Source of the DNA: Burkholderia multivorans
Lineage (GTDB): Bacteria > Pseudomonadota > Gammaproteobacteria > Burkholderiales > Burkholderiaceae
NCBI RefSeq assembly: GCF_010645215.1
Contig: NZ_JAAGNW010000010.1
Location: 1 to 50,988 of the forward strand
Length of the DNA: 50,988 nucleotides
Direction: 5' to 3'
The notes under the pieces were generated by a model, which saw only the letters and a list, made by a program, of their open reading frames with translations, had not been told where the DNA came from and did not search any database. This document shows positions 28,461 through 38,333 of the stretch, in pieces (the stretch's first letter is position 1; each line of letters opens with the position of its first letter). The position numbers were made by a program, and so were the translations under genes.

Positions 28461-29099
28461 ATGAAAAAACTGCTTAGCACGCTGTTCCTGTCCCTGAGCC
28501 TCGTCGCGGGCTTCGCGCACGCATCGCCGGCCGCGCCGGTGGCCGGCAAGGACTTCGAGGTGATGAAGGCGCCGCAGCCGGTGTCCGCGCCGGCCGGCAA
28601 GGTCGAGGTGATCGAATTCTTCTGGTACGGCTGCCCGCACTGCTATGAATTCGAGCCCACCGTCGAGGCCTGGGTGAAGAAGCAGGGCGACAAGATCGTG
28701 TTCAAGCGCGTGCCGGTCGCGTTCCGCGACGACTTCATCCCGCACTCGAAGCTGTTCTACGCGCTCGCCGCGCTCGGCGAGTCGGAGAAGGTCACGCCCG
28801 CCGTGTTCAACGCGATCCACAAGCAGAAGAACTACCTGCTGACGCCTGAAGCCCAGGCCGATTTCCTGGCCACGCAAGGCATCGACAAGCAGAAGTTCCT
28901 CGATGCGTACAACTCGTTCAGCGTGCAGGGCCAGGTCAAGCAGTCGGCTGAAATGCTGAAGAACTACAACATCGACGGCGTGCCGACCATCGTCGTGCAG
29001 GGCAAGTACAAGACGGGCCCCGCCTACACGAACAGCCTCGACGGCACTGCACAGGTGCTGGACTTCCTCGTGAAGCAGGTCCAGGACAAGAAGCTCTGA
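28461..29099 (+). CDS. dsbA: thiol:disulfide interchange protein DsbA
   Basis: A 212-residue periplasmic thioredoxin-fold oxidase with an N-terminal signal peptide (about residues 1-21). The active site is CPHC (Cys58-Cys61, in FFWYGCPHCYEF), and the cis-Pro loop GVPTIVV is present. It introduces disulfides into secreted proteins and is reoxidised by DsbB, which is not in this window. It lies 57 bases downstream of the SPOR gene in the same direction, a conserved order in this group. Confidence 0.94.
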   Translation: MKKLLSTLFLSLSLVAGFAHASPAAPVAGKDFEVMKAPQPVSAPAGKVEVIEFFWYGCPHCYEFEPTVEAWVKKQGDKIVFKRVPVAFRDDFIPHSKLFYALAALGESEKVTPAVFNAIHKQKNYLLTPEAQADFLATQGIDKQKFLDAYNSFSVQGQVKQSAEMLKNYNIDGVPTIVVQGKYKTGPAYTNSLDGTAQVLDFLVKQVQDKKL

Positions 29100-29142
29100 T
29101 TCACGGCTCGCGCCGTTTCACGTTCAACCTGGGTCACGCTTC

Positions 29143-29916
29143 ATGGCTGCACCGCTGAAGGTCTTCATCACCGGCGCCTCCAGCGGAATCGGGCTCGCGC
29201 TCGCCGCGCACTACGCGGCGCAGGGCGCGACGCTCGGCCTCGTGGCGCGGCGCGGCGACACGCTCGCCGCGTTCGCGCAACGCTTTCCCGCCGCCTCGAT
29301 CCATCTGTATCCCGCCGACGTGCGCGACGCCGACGCGCTCGCGCAGGCGGCCGCCCGCTTCATGGCGGCGCACGGCTGCCCGGACATCGTGATCGCCAAC
29401 GCCGGCATCAGCCAGGGCGCGGTCACGGGGCAAGGCGATCTCGCCACCTTCCGCGCGGTGATGGACATCAACTACTACGGCATGGTCGCGACCTTCGAGC
29501 CGTTCGTCGGCCCGATGACGGCCGCGCGGCGGGGCACGCTCGTCGGCATCGGCAGCGTCGCCGGCGTTCGCGGCCTGCCCGGCTCCGGCGCATACAGCGC
29601 GTCGAAATCGGCTGCGATCAAGTATCTCGAAGCGCTGCGCGTCGAGCTGCGCCCCGCGCGGGTGGCCGTGGTGACGATCTCGCCCGGCTACATCCGCACG
29701 CCGATGACCACCCGCAATCCGTATCCGATGCCGTTCCTGCTCGACGCCGAACGCTTCGCCGAGCGCGCGGCGCGGGCCATCGCCGGGCGCGCGCGGTACC
29801 GCGTGATTCCGTGGCAGATGGGCATCGTCGGCATGGTGCTGCACGTGATGCCGCGCTGGCTGTACGACCGGCTGTTCGAGAAGGCGCCGCGCAAGCCGCG
29901 CGCCCGCGCCGACTAG
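29143..29916 (+). CDS. short-chain dehydrogenase/reductase
   Basis: A 257-residue classical SDR. The cofactor motif TGASSGIG (9-16), NAGIS, and the YSASK catalytic motif are all present, and the C-terminus is basic. The Arg after the second strand (LVARRGD) suggests NADP. The substrate is not known. It follows dsbA by 43 bases in the same direction; homologues annotated in related species as general SDRs give no clue. It converges on the next SDR gene. Confidence 0.85.
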   Translation: MAAPLKVFITGASSGIGLALAAHYAAQGATLGLVARRGDTLAAFAQRFPAASIHLYPADVRDADALAQAAARFMAAHGCPDIVIANAGISQGAVTGQGDLATFRAVMDINYYGMVATFEPFVGPMTAARRGTLVGIGSVAGVRGLPGSGAYSASKSAAIKYLEALRVELRPARVAVVTISPGYIRTPMTTRNPYPMPFLLDAERFAERAARAIAGRARYRVIPWQMGIVGMVLHVMPRWLYDRLFEKAPRKPRARAD

Positions 29917-29940
29917 GCCCGGGCGCCTTCCACCGTTCGT

Positions 29941-30657
29941 TCAGCCCTTGCGCGGCCCCGTCACGTAGATGGCCGGCTCGGCCGCCAGCGCGACCTTGAC
30001 GCCGCGCGTCACGTCGTCCGCCAGCACCTCCTCCCGCCCCGCCTCGATCGCCTCCAGGGTCTGCCGCGCGACCTCGTCCGGGCTCAGCTTCGAGACCCCG
30101 CTCAGGTGGCCGCTCATGTCGGTGTCGATGTAGGCCGCGTGCACCGCGACGACCAGCGTGTTCTGCGCGCGCAGTTCCTGGCGGATCGCATTGGTCGCCG
30201 CCCATGCGGCCGCCTTCGAGATGCCGTAGGCGCCCGCGTTCGGCAGGCTCAGCCACGCGAGCACCGACAGCACGTTCACGAGCGCGCCGCCGCCGTTGTC
30301 GCGCAGCACCGGCGCGAACGCCTGCGCCACCGCGAGCGTGCCGAAGAAATTGGTGTCGAGCTGCTCGCGCAGCGCCGCCGCGCCGGCCGCCGACAGCAGC
30401 TGCGGCGCCGGGCGCAGGATGCCCGCGTTGTTGATCACGAGGTTCACGTCGCCCAGCGCGCGCGCCAGCTCGGCCACCTCGTCCGGCCGGGTGATGTCGA
30501 GCCGCACGGCTTCCACGCCCGGCACCGCGATGCGCGCCGGATCGCGCGCCGCCGCGTAGATCTTCTTCACGCCGGCCGCCTGCAAGCGCTTCACGTAGGC
30601 CAGGCCGACACCCCGGTTCGCGCCCGTCACGAGCGCCACCGCTTGCTTCAGTTCCAT
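29941..30657 (-). CDS. short-chain dehydrogenase/reductase
   Basis: A 238-residue SDR with VTGANRGVG (10-18), INNAGIL, and YGISK (in GAYGISKAA) at the catalytic position. It is unusual in having a long run of Ala/Val-rich helices between, but the length is normal. Substrate is unknown. It sits alone on the minus strand with its stop 24 bases from the converging SDR of the plus strand. The ribosome-binding site GGAGCG lies just before the ATG. There is a 780-base region with no gene upstream of it. Confidence 0.85.
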   Translation of the reverse strand: MELKQAVALVTGANRGVGLAYVKRLQAAGVKKIYAAARDPARIAVPGVEAVRLDITRPDEVAELARALGDVNLVINNAGILRPAPQLLSAAGAAALREQLDTNFFGTLAVAQAFAPVLRDNGGGALVNVLSVLAWLSLPNAGAYGISKAAAWAATNAIRQELRAQNTLVVAVHAAYIDTDMSGHLSGVSKLSPDEVARQTLEAIEAGREEVLADDVTRGVKVALAAEPAIYVTGPRKG

Positions 30658-31437
30658 CGTTCGCTCCTTTCATCACGTCACTGGAACGCCCGCCGCGACG
30701 CGCCGCCCTGCACGGCCGCGCGCCGCGGCGCGGCGCGACACTTCATCCTGAAATCGCGTCGCGCGCGGCCGGCCCGCGCGCAGCCGGCACGCCGCGCCCC
30801 ACCCTCGCTATCGCGGCTTCGAGGCCGGCCCCTCGCCGGCGGCAGGCATCAACGCCAGCGAGACGCTCGCCGCCTGGCGGCCGTCGCCGCCGCGCGCGGA
30901 TGCCCGGGCGGCGCGCGCGATCGCGCCTGCCGCCGCACCCGTGAACGCGCCGGCGGCGCGGCGCCCCCGAGCCAACGCCGCCGCACGCGATGCCCGATAG
31001 GCCCCACGCGCCGCACGCTCGCCGCCGACCGCCAGCCCACGCGCCGACGACACCCGCCGCCCCTTCTCCTGGCCTCCCTCCCCGACCGACATCCGCGCCT
31101 CGCTCAAGAAATATGATGGGCGTCATATTAACCGGATTTTCGCCGCGCGATGTGACCTCGATGAAAGCGGCGAACGATGATGCGCGGCCGACCGCGAGCG
31201 CGCTGCCAGGCATCCGCGGCAACGCACGCGCGCCGCGCCGACGACGAAACCGCATTAACGACGCCCCATCGCCCCCACGAAACGCCATGACGGCAATCCC
31301 GGCGCAGCAACAGGCGGCGCGCGCGCCCGCGTTGGCGGTCCGACCCGCATTGACGGTATGCTATCCAGCTGGCGAGCCCCGCCGGCGCTGCGCCGGCTCG
31401 TTTGCCGCCCCAAGAATCAAGCCTCGTGGGAGATCCT
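30658..31437. other. long gene-free region
   Basis: No convincing gene in 780 bases. The open frames here are Arg/Ala/Gly-rich and lack family motifs. Contents that stand out: an AT-rich palindrome at 31110-31129; a GCCGGCG-ctg-CGCCGGC hairpin at 31381-31397; and TTGACG (31350-31355) or TATGCT (31357-31362) hexamers in the likely promoter of the binding-protein gene. The GC-rich part 30683-31080 may be decayed coding sequence. Confidence 0.4.
31110..31129. promoter_or_regulatory. AT-rich operator-like palindrome
   Basis: AATATGA-TGGGCG-TCATATT: perfect 7-base arms (31110-31116 with 31123-31129), 6-base spacer. It stands alone in about 400 bases of very GC-rich DNA. It has the form of an operator for a dimeric regulator, but no neighbouring start codon explains it clearly. 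Confidence 0.4.
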
Positions 31438-33027
31438 ATGCGTTTCACGTCGTTTACCGCCGCGGCGCTGCTCGCGGCCGCTCCGGCGCTCGTCGCGGCC
31501 AAGCCGCTGACCATCTGCACCGAATCGAGCCCCGACGGCTTCGATGTCGTCCAGTACAACTCGCTCGTCACCACCAACGCGTCGGCCGACGTCATCTTCA
31601 ACACCCTCGTGTCCTACGACGAGGCCGCGAAGAAGGTCGCGCCCTCGCTCGCGGACAAATGGGACGTCAGCGCGGACGGCCTCACGTACACCTTCCACCT
31701 GCGTCCGGACGTCGCGTTCCAGACCACCGATTACTTCAAGCCGACCCGCGCGCTCAACGCCGACGACGTGGTGTTCACCTTCGGCCGGATGCTCGACGAC
31801 GCCAATCCGTGGCACAAGGTCGCCGGGGCGAGCGGCTTCCCGCACGCGCAGTCGATGGGCCTCACGAAGCTCGTGAAGGCCGTCACCAAGGTCGACGACA
31901 GCACCGTGAAGTTCGAGCTGAACGAGCCGAACGCGACCTTCGTGCCGATCCTCACGATGGGCTTCGCATCGATCTACTCGGCCGAGTATGCGGACCAGCT
32001 GCTCAAGGCCGGCAAGCAGACCGACCTCAACGCGAAGCCGATCGGCACCGGCCCGTTCGTGCTGAAGGCCTACACGAAGGACGCGGTGATCCGCTACGAC
32101 GTCAATCCGTCGTACTGGGGCGCGAAGCCCAAGGTCGACCGGCTGATCTACGCGATCACGCCCGATCCGGCCGTACGCGCGCAGAAGGTGAAGGCGGGCG
32201 AATGCCAGATCGCGCTGTCGCCGAAGCCGCAGGACGTGGCCGCTGCGAAGGGCGACAAGGCGCTCAAGGTGGTCGAGACGCCCGCGTTCATGACCGCGTT
32301 CGTCGCGCTCAACACGCAGAAGAAGCCGCTCGACAATCCGAAGGTGCGCGAGGCGCTCAACCTCGCGTTCGACCGCACGACCTACCTGAAGGTGGTGTTC
32401 GACAACACCGCGACGCCCGCGAACAATCCGTACCCGCCCAACACCTGGAGCTACGCGAAATCGGTTGCGCCGTATCCGCACGATCCGGCCAAGGCGAAGC
32501 AGCTGCTCGCCGCCGCGGGCTTCCCGAACGGCTTCGCGACGACGATCTGGGTGCGGCCGACGGGCAGCGTGCTGAACCCGAATCCGAAGGCAGGCGCCGA
32601 GCTGCTGCAGGCCGACCTCGCGAAGATCGGCGTGAAGGCCGAGGTCCGGGTGATCGAATGGGGCGAGCTGATCAAGCAGGCGAAGCTCGGCCAGCACGAT
32701 CTGCTGTTCATGGGCTGGGCCGGCGACAACGGCGATCCGGACAACTTCCTGACCCCGCAGTTCAGCTGCAATTCGGTGAAGTCCGGCATCAACTTCGCGC
32801 GCTACTGCGATCCGCAGCTCGACAAGCTGATCGCGGACGGCAAGGAAACCGCCGACCTCGCGAAGCGGACCAAGGCCTACGAGGCCGCGCAGAAGCTGAT
32901 CCACGACCAGGCGCTGTGGATTCCGCTCGGCTATCCGACCGCGTCGGCGCTGACCCGCGCGGGCGTGAGCGGCTACCGCGTCAGCCCGTTCGGGCGGCAG
33001 AACTTCACGACGGTGTCGGTGCAGTAA
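31438..33027 (+). CDS. dipeptide/oligopeptide-type ABC transporter substrate-binding protein (orphan)
   Basis: A 529-residue family-5 solute-binding protein with a cleavable signal (about residues 1-21, ending ALVAA). Family marks: LTICTESSPDGFDV at the N-terminus, LADKWDVSADGLTYTFHLR, NADDVVFTFGRM, GTGPFVLKAY, and the WGELIKQAKLGQHDLLFMGW stretch near the C-terminus. It resembles DppA. No permease or ATPase genes follow within the window, so it is an orphan and probably works with a transporter encoded elsewhere. Downstream lies the dimethylarginine hydrolase gene, which raises the possibility of amino-acid or peptide uptake for it. Confidence 0.9.
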   Translation: MRFTSFTAAALLAAAPALVAAKPLTICTESSPDGFDVVQYNSLVTTNASADVIFNTLVSYDEAAKKVAPSLADKWDVSADGLTYTFHLRPDVAFQTTDYFKPTRALNADDVVFTFGRMLDDANPWHKVAGASGFPHAQSMGLTKLVKAVTKVDDSTVKFELNEPNATFVPILTMGFASIYSAEYADQLLKAGKQTDLNAKPIGTGPFVLKAYTKDAVIRYDVNPSYWGAKPKVDRLIYAITPDPAVRAQKVKAGECQIALSPKPQDVAAAKGDKALKVVETPAFMTAFVALNTQKKPLDNPKVREALNLAFDRTTYLKVVFDNTATPANNPYPPNTWSYAKSVAPYPHDPAKAKQLLAAAGFPNGFATTIWVRPTGSVLNPNPKAGAELLQADLAKIGVKAEVRVIEWGELIKQAKLGQHDLLFMGWAGDNGDPDNFLTPQFSCNSVKSGINFARYCDPQLDKLIADGKETADLAKRTKAYEAAQKLIHDQALWIPLGYPTASALTRAGVSGYRVSPFGRQNFTTVSVQ

Positions 33028-33503
33028 CACGACCTGCGGCCGCCCGCGCACCGCGCAACGCGGGCGGCTTCCCGACAGCGCGCCCGACGCGAGGCACGCC
33101 GCCGGTTTCGGGCTGATGCGCAGGCTCGACTTCCAGCCGGGCGACGAAGTCCGCTTGCCCACCGCGCGTCGCTTCCCGATCTCCCATACCAACAAGGCCG
33201 CACTCGCCCTCAGCCGACGCGCACATCCACGTCGCCGCACCCATCCCGACGCGAAAGAACGGCATCCGGCCCGGCGACGAAGCCCGCCCCGTTCACCCAC
33301 CGCGCGCCCGTCCTCGATCTCTCGCGCCCCGCAAGGCGGCACACGCCCCCCAGCCCCTGCCGCCCGCACCCCGCCGAATCGGCTGCCCACCCGCGGCATT
33401 TCGGCGGAACCCGCTGCGAACCGGGCCGCAATCAGCGCAACGGCGCAAATTTGACGACGAATAATGATCTCCCATGCCCACACGGCGCCCAGGAGACATG
33501 TCC
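33028..33503. other. gene-free region with a diverged direct repeat
   Basis: No gene seen. Two copies of a roughly 75-base sequence, 33136-33208 and 33270-33347, share GGCGACGAAG, CCCACCGCGCG, CGATCTC and CAAGGC-GCAC-CGCC in order, with a 133-base offset. A TTGACG (33451-33456) stands near the end, but no -10 at proper spacing. The AGGAGA at 33491-33496 is the ribosome-binding site of the next gene. Confidence 0.4.
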
Positions 33504-34262
33504 ATGCACTTCACGCAGGCGATCGTCCGCCGGCCCGCCGATTCATGCGGCGCCGGCCTCACCACCGCGCAACTCGGCGCGCCCGACTTCGTCCGAACCC
33601 TCGCGCAGTTCGACGCCTACTGCCATGCGCTGCGCGCGCGCGACGTCGAACTGATCGAACTGCCCGCGCTCGATGGGTTTCCCGATGCGCACTTCGTCGA
33701 GGATGTCGCAGTCGTCACGCCCGAGTTCGCGATCGTCACGCGTCCCGGCGCGCCCGAGCGGCGCGGCGAAATCGACGCGATCGCCGCGCCGCTCGGCGCG
33801 CATCGGCCGCTGCTGCCGATGGCCGACGGCCGCCTCGACGGCGGCGACGTGATGCTCGTCGGCAAGCGCTTCTACATCGGCCTGAGCAGCCGCACCGACG
33901 CGGCCGGCATCGCGGCGTTCCAGCCGCTCGCGGCGCCGCACGGGTACACGGTCGAGGCGATCGGCGTCGGCGGGGGATTGCACCTGAAATCGGTCGTCAA
34001 CGCGCTCGGCGACGATGTCCTGCTCGTCACCCGCGACCTCGCCGACCATCCCGCCTTCGCCCACTTGCGGCGCACCGAGGTCGACGAAGCCGACGCGTAC
34101 GCGTGCAACACGCTGCACGTCAACGGCGCGCTGCTGACGCCCGCCGGCTATCCGCGCGTACACGAGGCGCTCGACGCGCTCGGCCTGCCGCTGCTGATGC
34201 TCGACACGAGCGAGTTCCGCAAGATGGACGGCGGACTGACATGCCTGTCGCTGCGCTTCTGA
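33504..34262 (+). CDS. N(G),N(G)-dimethylarginine dimethylaminohydrolase
   Basis: A 252-residue guanidino-group-modifying enzyme, closely similar to Pseudomonas DDAH along its length. Substrate-loop FVED (64-67), Asp112 in LDGGD at the position of the family acid, His160 (GGGLHLKS) and the nucleophile Cys247 (GGLTCLSLRF) are in place. It hydrolyses methylated arginine to citrulline and methylamine. The start is ATG 33504, because AGGAGA is 7 bases away; the Met at 33498 is too close. An Lrp-type regulator and an amino-acid permease follow, indicating a small catabolic module. Confidence 0.88.
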   Translation: MHFTQAIVRRPADSCGAGLTTAQLGAPDFVRTLAQFDAYCHALRARDVELIELPALDGFPDAHFVEDVAVVTPEFAIVTRPGAPERRGEIDAIAAPLGAHRPLLPMADGRLDGGDVMLVGKRFYIGLSSRTDAAGIAAFQPLAAPHGYTVEAIGVGGGLHLKSVVNALGDDVLLVTRDLADHPAFAHLRRTEVDEADAYACNTLHVNGALLTPAGYPRVHEALDALGLPLLMLDTSEFRKMDGGLTCLSLRF

Positions 34263-34304
34263 GCGGCCGGCGTGCGCGCGCCTGGCGGATAATGTCGCGC
34301 GGCG

Positions 34305-34324
34305 CGCCGGGAAGCCTCCCGGCG
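34305..34324 (+). other. stem-loop in the leader of the Lrp-type gene
   Basis: CGCCGGGA-agcc-TCCCGGCG: 8-base stem (34305-34312 with 34317-34324), 4-base loop, not followed by T-tract. A GATAAT (34288-34293) -10-like hexamer lies just upstream, so this could be the 5' end of the regulator mRNA. Confidence 0.4.
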
Positions 34325-34352
34325 TGCAACCGCCACCGACGGGAGCGCGAGG

Positions 34353-34817
34353 ATGAGCGGCAAGAAGACGCAACTCGACAGGATCGACCTCCGGATTCTC
34401 GACATCCTGCGCCACGACGCGCGCATCTCCTACCGCGAACTGTCGGAACGCGTGCACCTGACGGCGCGCCCCTGCCAGGCGCGGGTCGAACGGCTCGAAG
34501 CGCTCGGCATCATCACCGGCTATCGCGCAGTGATCGAGACGCCGCGCGACCGGCCGTCGATCATCGTGCTCGCGCAGATCGTGCTGGCCGATCACAACCG
34601 CTCGCAGATCGCGTTCGAGGAAGAGATGCGCGCGAATCCGGCCGTGCTCGACTGCTGGCTCGTCAGCGGCGCCTTCGATTTCCTCGTGCGGCTCGCCTGC
34701 GAGGATCTCGACGCCTACCGCCGGATCGCCAACGCCTGGCTCGACAGCCCGCGCTACCGGATCGAGAAGATCGTGACCTCGGCCGAGCTGCAGGCGATCA
34801 AGCGCAGTCCGGCCTGA
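34353..34817 (+). CDS. Lrp/AsnC-family transcriptional regulator
   Basis: A 154-residue regulator: an N-terminal helix-turn-helix (about 8-60: DRIDLRILDILRHDARISYRELSERV, with the RPCQARVERLEALGII recognition region seen as RVERLEALG) and a C-terminal RAM effector domain (VSGAFDFLVRLACEDLDAY). It lies between the DDAH and permease genes, all in the same direction, so it most likely responds to an amino acid and controls these neighbours. An AT-rich palindrome between it and the permease is a candidate binding site. Confidence 0.88.
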   Translation: MSGKKTQLDRIDLRILDILRHDARISYRELSERVHLTARPCQARVERLEALGIITGYRAVIETPRDRPSIIVLAQIVLADHNRSQIAFEEEMRANPAVLDCWLVSGAFDFLVRLACEDLDAYRRIANAWLDSPRYRIEKIVTSAELQAIKRSPA

Positions 34818-34871
34818 CGCATCCGACGCGGCACAGGCCGCGCCACGCCGTCGTGCGGCCTGCGTCGCAAC

Positions 34872-34896
34872 TTTTTATTCGCATTCCGAAAAAATT
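34872..34896. promoter_or_regulatory. AT-rich palindrome upstream of permease, candidate Lrp-type operator
   Basis: TTTTTATTCG-cattc-CGAAAAAATT (34872-34881 and 34887-34896): imperfect inverted repeat centred on a 5-base spacer in otherwise GC-rich DNA. Lrp/AsnC proteins prefer such AT-rich palindromes. It lies 30-55 bases upstream of the permease start. Confidence 0.45.
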
Positions 34897-34926
34897 GGCC
34901 GGCGTGACGCCTTCGAAGAAGCCGCA

Positions 34927-36492
34927 ATGGCCCTCCCGCGCATGAGCAAACGCACCGCGCCGACCTCCGCCCGCCCCGCCGCGACGACACTCAAGCGCCG
35001 GCTCAAGCCGCGCCACGTCGCGATGATCGCGATCGGCGGATCGATCGGCACGGGCCTGTTCGTCGCGTCCGGCGCGTCGATCGCGCAGGCGGGCCCGGGC
35101 GGCGCCATCGCGGCGTATCGGCTGATCGGCCTGATGGTGTACTTCGTCGTGACGGGACTGGGCGAGATGGCCGCGCTCGCGCCCGTCTCCGGTTCGCTGT
35201 CCTACTACGGCGCGCGCTATGTCGACGAAGGCTTCGGCGTCGCGCTCGGCTGGACCTATTGGTACAGCTGGGCGGTCACGATCGCGGTCGAACTGGTCGC
35301 CGCGCAGATCGTGATGCGCTACTGGTTCCCCGCCGTGCCCGGCATCGTCTGGGGCGCCGCTTTCCTGATCCTGATCTTCCTGTTGAACAGCTTGTCCGTG
35401 CGCGGCTTCGGCGAGGCCGAATACGGCTTCTCGCTGATCAAGGTCGTCACGGTGATCGCCTTCATCGCGGTCGGGCTGGTGCGCGCGACAGGTGCGCTCA
35501 ATCCCGGCGCCGGCGTCGGCTGGCGCAATTTCACGACCGGCGACGCGCCGTTCGTCGGCGGCGTGCACGCCATGATGAGCGTCGGGCTGATCGCGGGCTT
35601 CTCGTTTCTCGGCACCGAACTGGTCGGCGTGACGGCCGGCGAGTCGGAACACCCGCGCACGACGATCCCGCGCGCGGTCAGGCAGATCTTCTGGCGCATC
35701 CTGCTGTTCTACGTGCTGGCGATCTTCGTGATCGGGCTGCTGATCCCCTATACCGACCCGAACCTGCTGAAGAGCGACGTGACGGACATCGGCGTCAGCC
35801 CGTTCACGCTCGTCTTTCGCCATGCGGGCTTCCCGCTCGCCGCCGATGCGATGAACCTCGTCATCCTGACCGCGGTGCTGTCGGCCGGGAACTCCGGCAC
35901 CTACGCGGCCACGCGCATGCTGCACAACCTGGCGGCCGAAGGCAACGCACCGGCGCTCCTCGCGACGCTGTCGCCCGGCGGCGTGCCGCGTCACGCGCTG
36001 TATGCGACGATGGCCGTCGGCGGGCTGTGCTTCCTGACGTCGCTGTCCGGCAGCCAGCGCATCTACCTGTGGCTGCTGAACACGGCCGGCATCACGGGTT
36101 TCATCGCCTGGCTCGGCATCGCGGTCAGCCACTACCGGTTCCGCCGCGGTCTGCTCAGACAGGGGTTCCGCGTCGAACAACTGCCGTATCACGCGAAATG
36201 GTTTCCGTTCGGCCCCGTGTTCGCCGCCGCGCTGTGCATCGTGATTTCGCTCGGCCAGAACGATCAGGCGTTCTCCGCGCCGCGGATCGACTGGGCCGAG
36301 GTGTTGTCGGTCTATGTCTGGATCCCGCTCTTCATCGTCATCTGGTTCGGCTATCGATGGGCGCGGGGAAGCCGGCTGGTGCGCTACGAGCACATGGAGA
36401 TCGAGCCGTGGCTCAGGCAGGCCGACGACAGCCGCTTCGAGACTTCCGCCCGGAAGCACGAGCCTCCGGCCGCGTCGTCCCGCCACCCGTGA
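34927..36492 (+). CDS. LysP-like amino-acid permease (APC superfamily)
   Basis: A 521-residue inner-membrane transporter of the amino acid transporter (AAT) branch of the APC superfamily: GGSIGTGLFVASG (37-49), then AGPGGAIAAYRLIGLMVYFVV, GLGEMAALAPVSGSLSYYGARYVDEGFG, and EHPRTTIPRAVRQIFWRI are characteristic, with about 12 membrane helices. It is most like lysine/arginine-type permeases, so a basic amino acid is a fair guess. The N-terminus is uncertain: Met at 34942 (MSKRT) is an alternative. The preceding regulator and DDAH suggest import of methylated arginine or related compounds. Confidence 0.87.
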   Translation: MALPRMSKRTAPTSARPAATTLKRRLKPRHVAMIAIGGSIGTGLFVASGASIAQAGPGGAIAAYRLIGLMVYFVVTGLGEMAALAPVSGSLSYYGARYVDEGFGVALGWTYWYSWAVTIAVELVAAQIVMRYWFPAVPGIVWGAAFLILIFLLNSLSVRGFGEAEYGFSLIKVVTVIAFIAVGLVRATGALNPGAGVGWRNFTTGDAPFVGGVHAMMSVGLIAGFSFLGTELVGVTAGESEHPRTTIPRAVRQIFWRILLFYVLAIFVIGLLIPYTDPNLLKSDVTDIGVSPFTLVFRHAGFPLAADAMNLVILTAVLSAGNSGTYAATRMLHNLAAEGNAPALLATLSPGGVPRHALYATMAVGGLCFLTSLSGSQRIYLWLLNTAGITGFIAWLGIAVSHYRFRRGLLRQGFRVEQLPYHAKWFPFGPVFAAALCIVISLGQNDQAFSAPRIDWAEVLSVYVWIPLFIVIWFGYRWARGSRLVRYEHMEIEPWLRQADDSRFETSARKHEPPAASSRHP

Positions 36493-36539
36493 GAGGATCG
36501 GCGAGGCGTCGCCCGCGTGCAACGGACGTCGCCCCGCGC

Positions 36540-36569
36540 TTGTGCCGCGCGCGCGCCCGCCGCTATACT
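36540..36569 (+). promoter_or_regulatory. promoter of the ABC-F gene
   Basis: TTGTGC (36540-36545) and TATACT (36564-36569), 18 bases apart. The -10 is a good match, the -35 weak. The leader would be about 115 bases. Confidence 0.45.
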
Positions 36570-36689
36570 CCGTCCGTTTTCCTCCTCACCGGACCTCAGC
36601 CAAAGTGAACAACTAAGCCCTTCCCGAATGTCGCCGCCGCCGCGTCACGCACGCCGCGCGCAGGGTTTCACGCATTTCCGGAGGAGCTT

Positions 36690-38329
<1,640 letters not shown>

Positions 38330-38333
<4 letters not shown>

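Noticed and set aside
30808-31107. A 99-codon minus-strand frame with a TTG start in the gene-poor region, preceded by the AT-rich palindrome
   Set aside because: Composition is almost only Ala, Arg and Gly, with no motif, no clear ribosome-binding site and a rare start. The palindrome position is suggestive but not enough.
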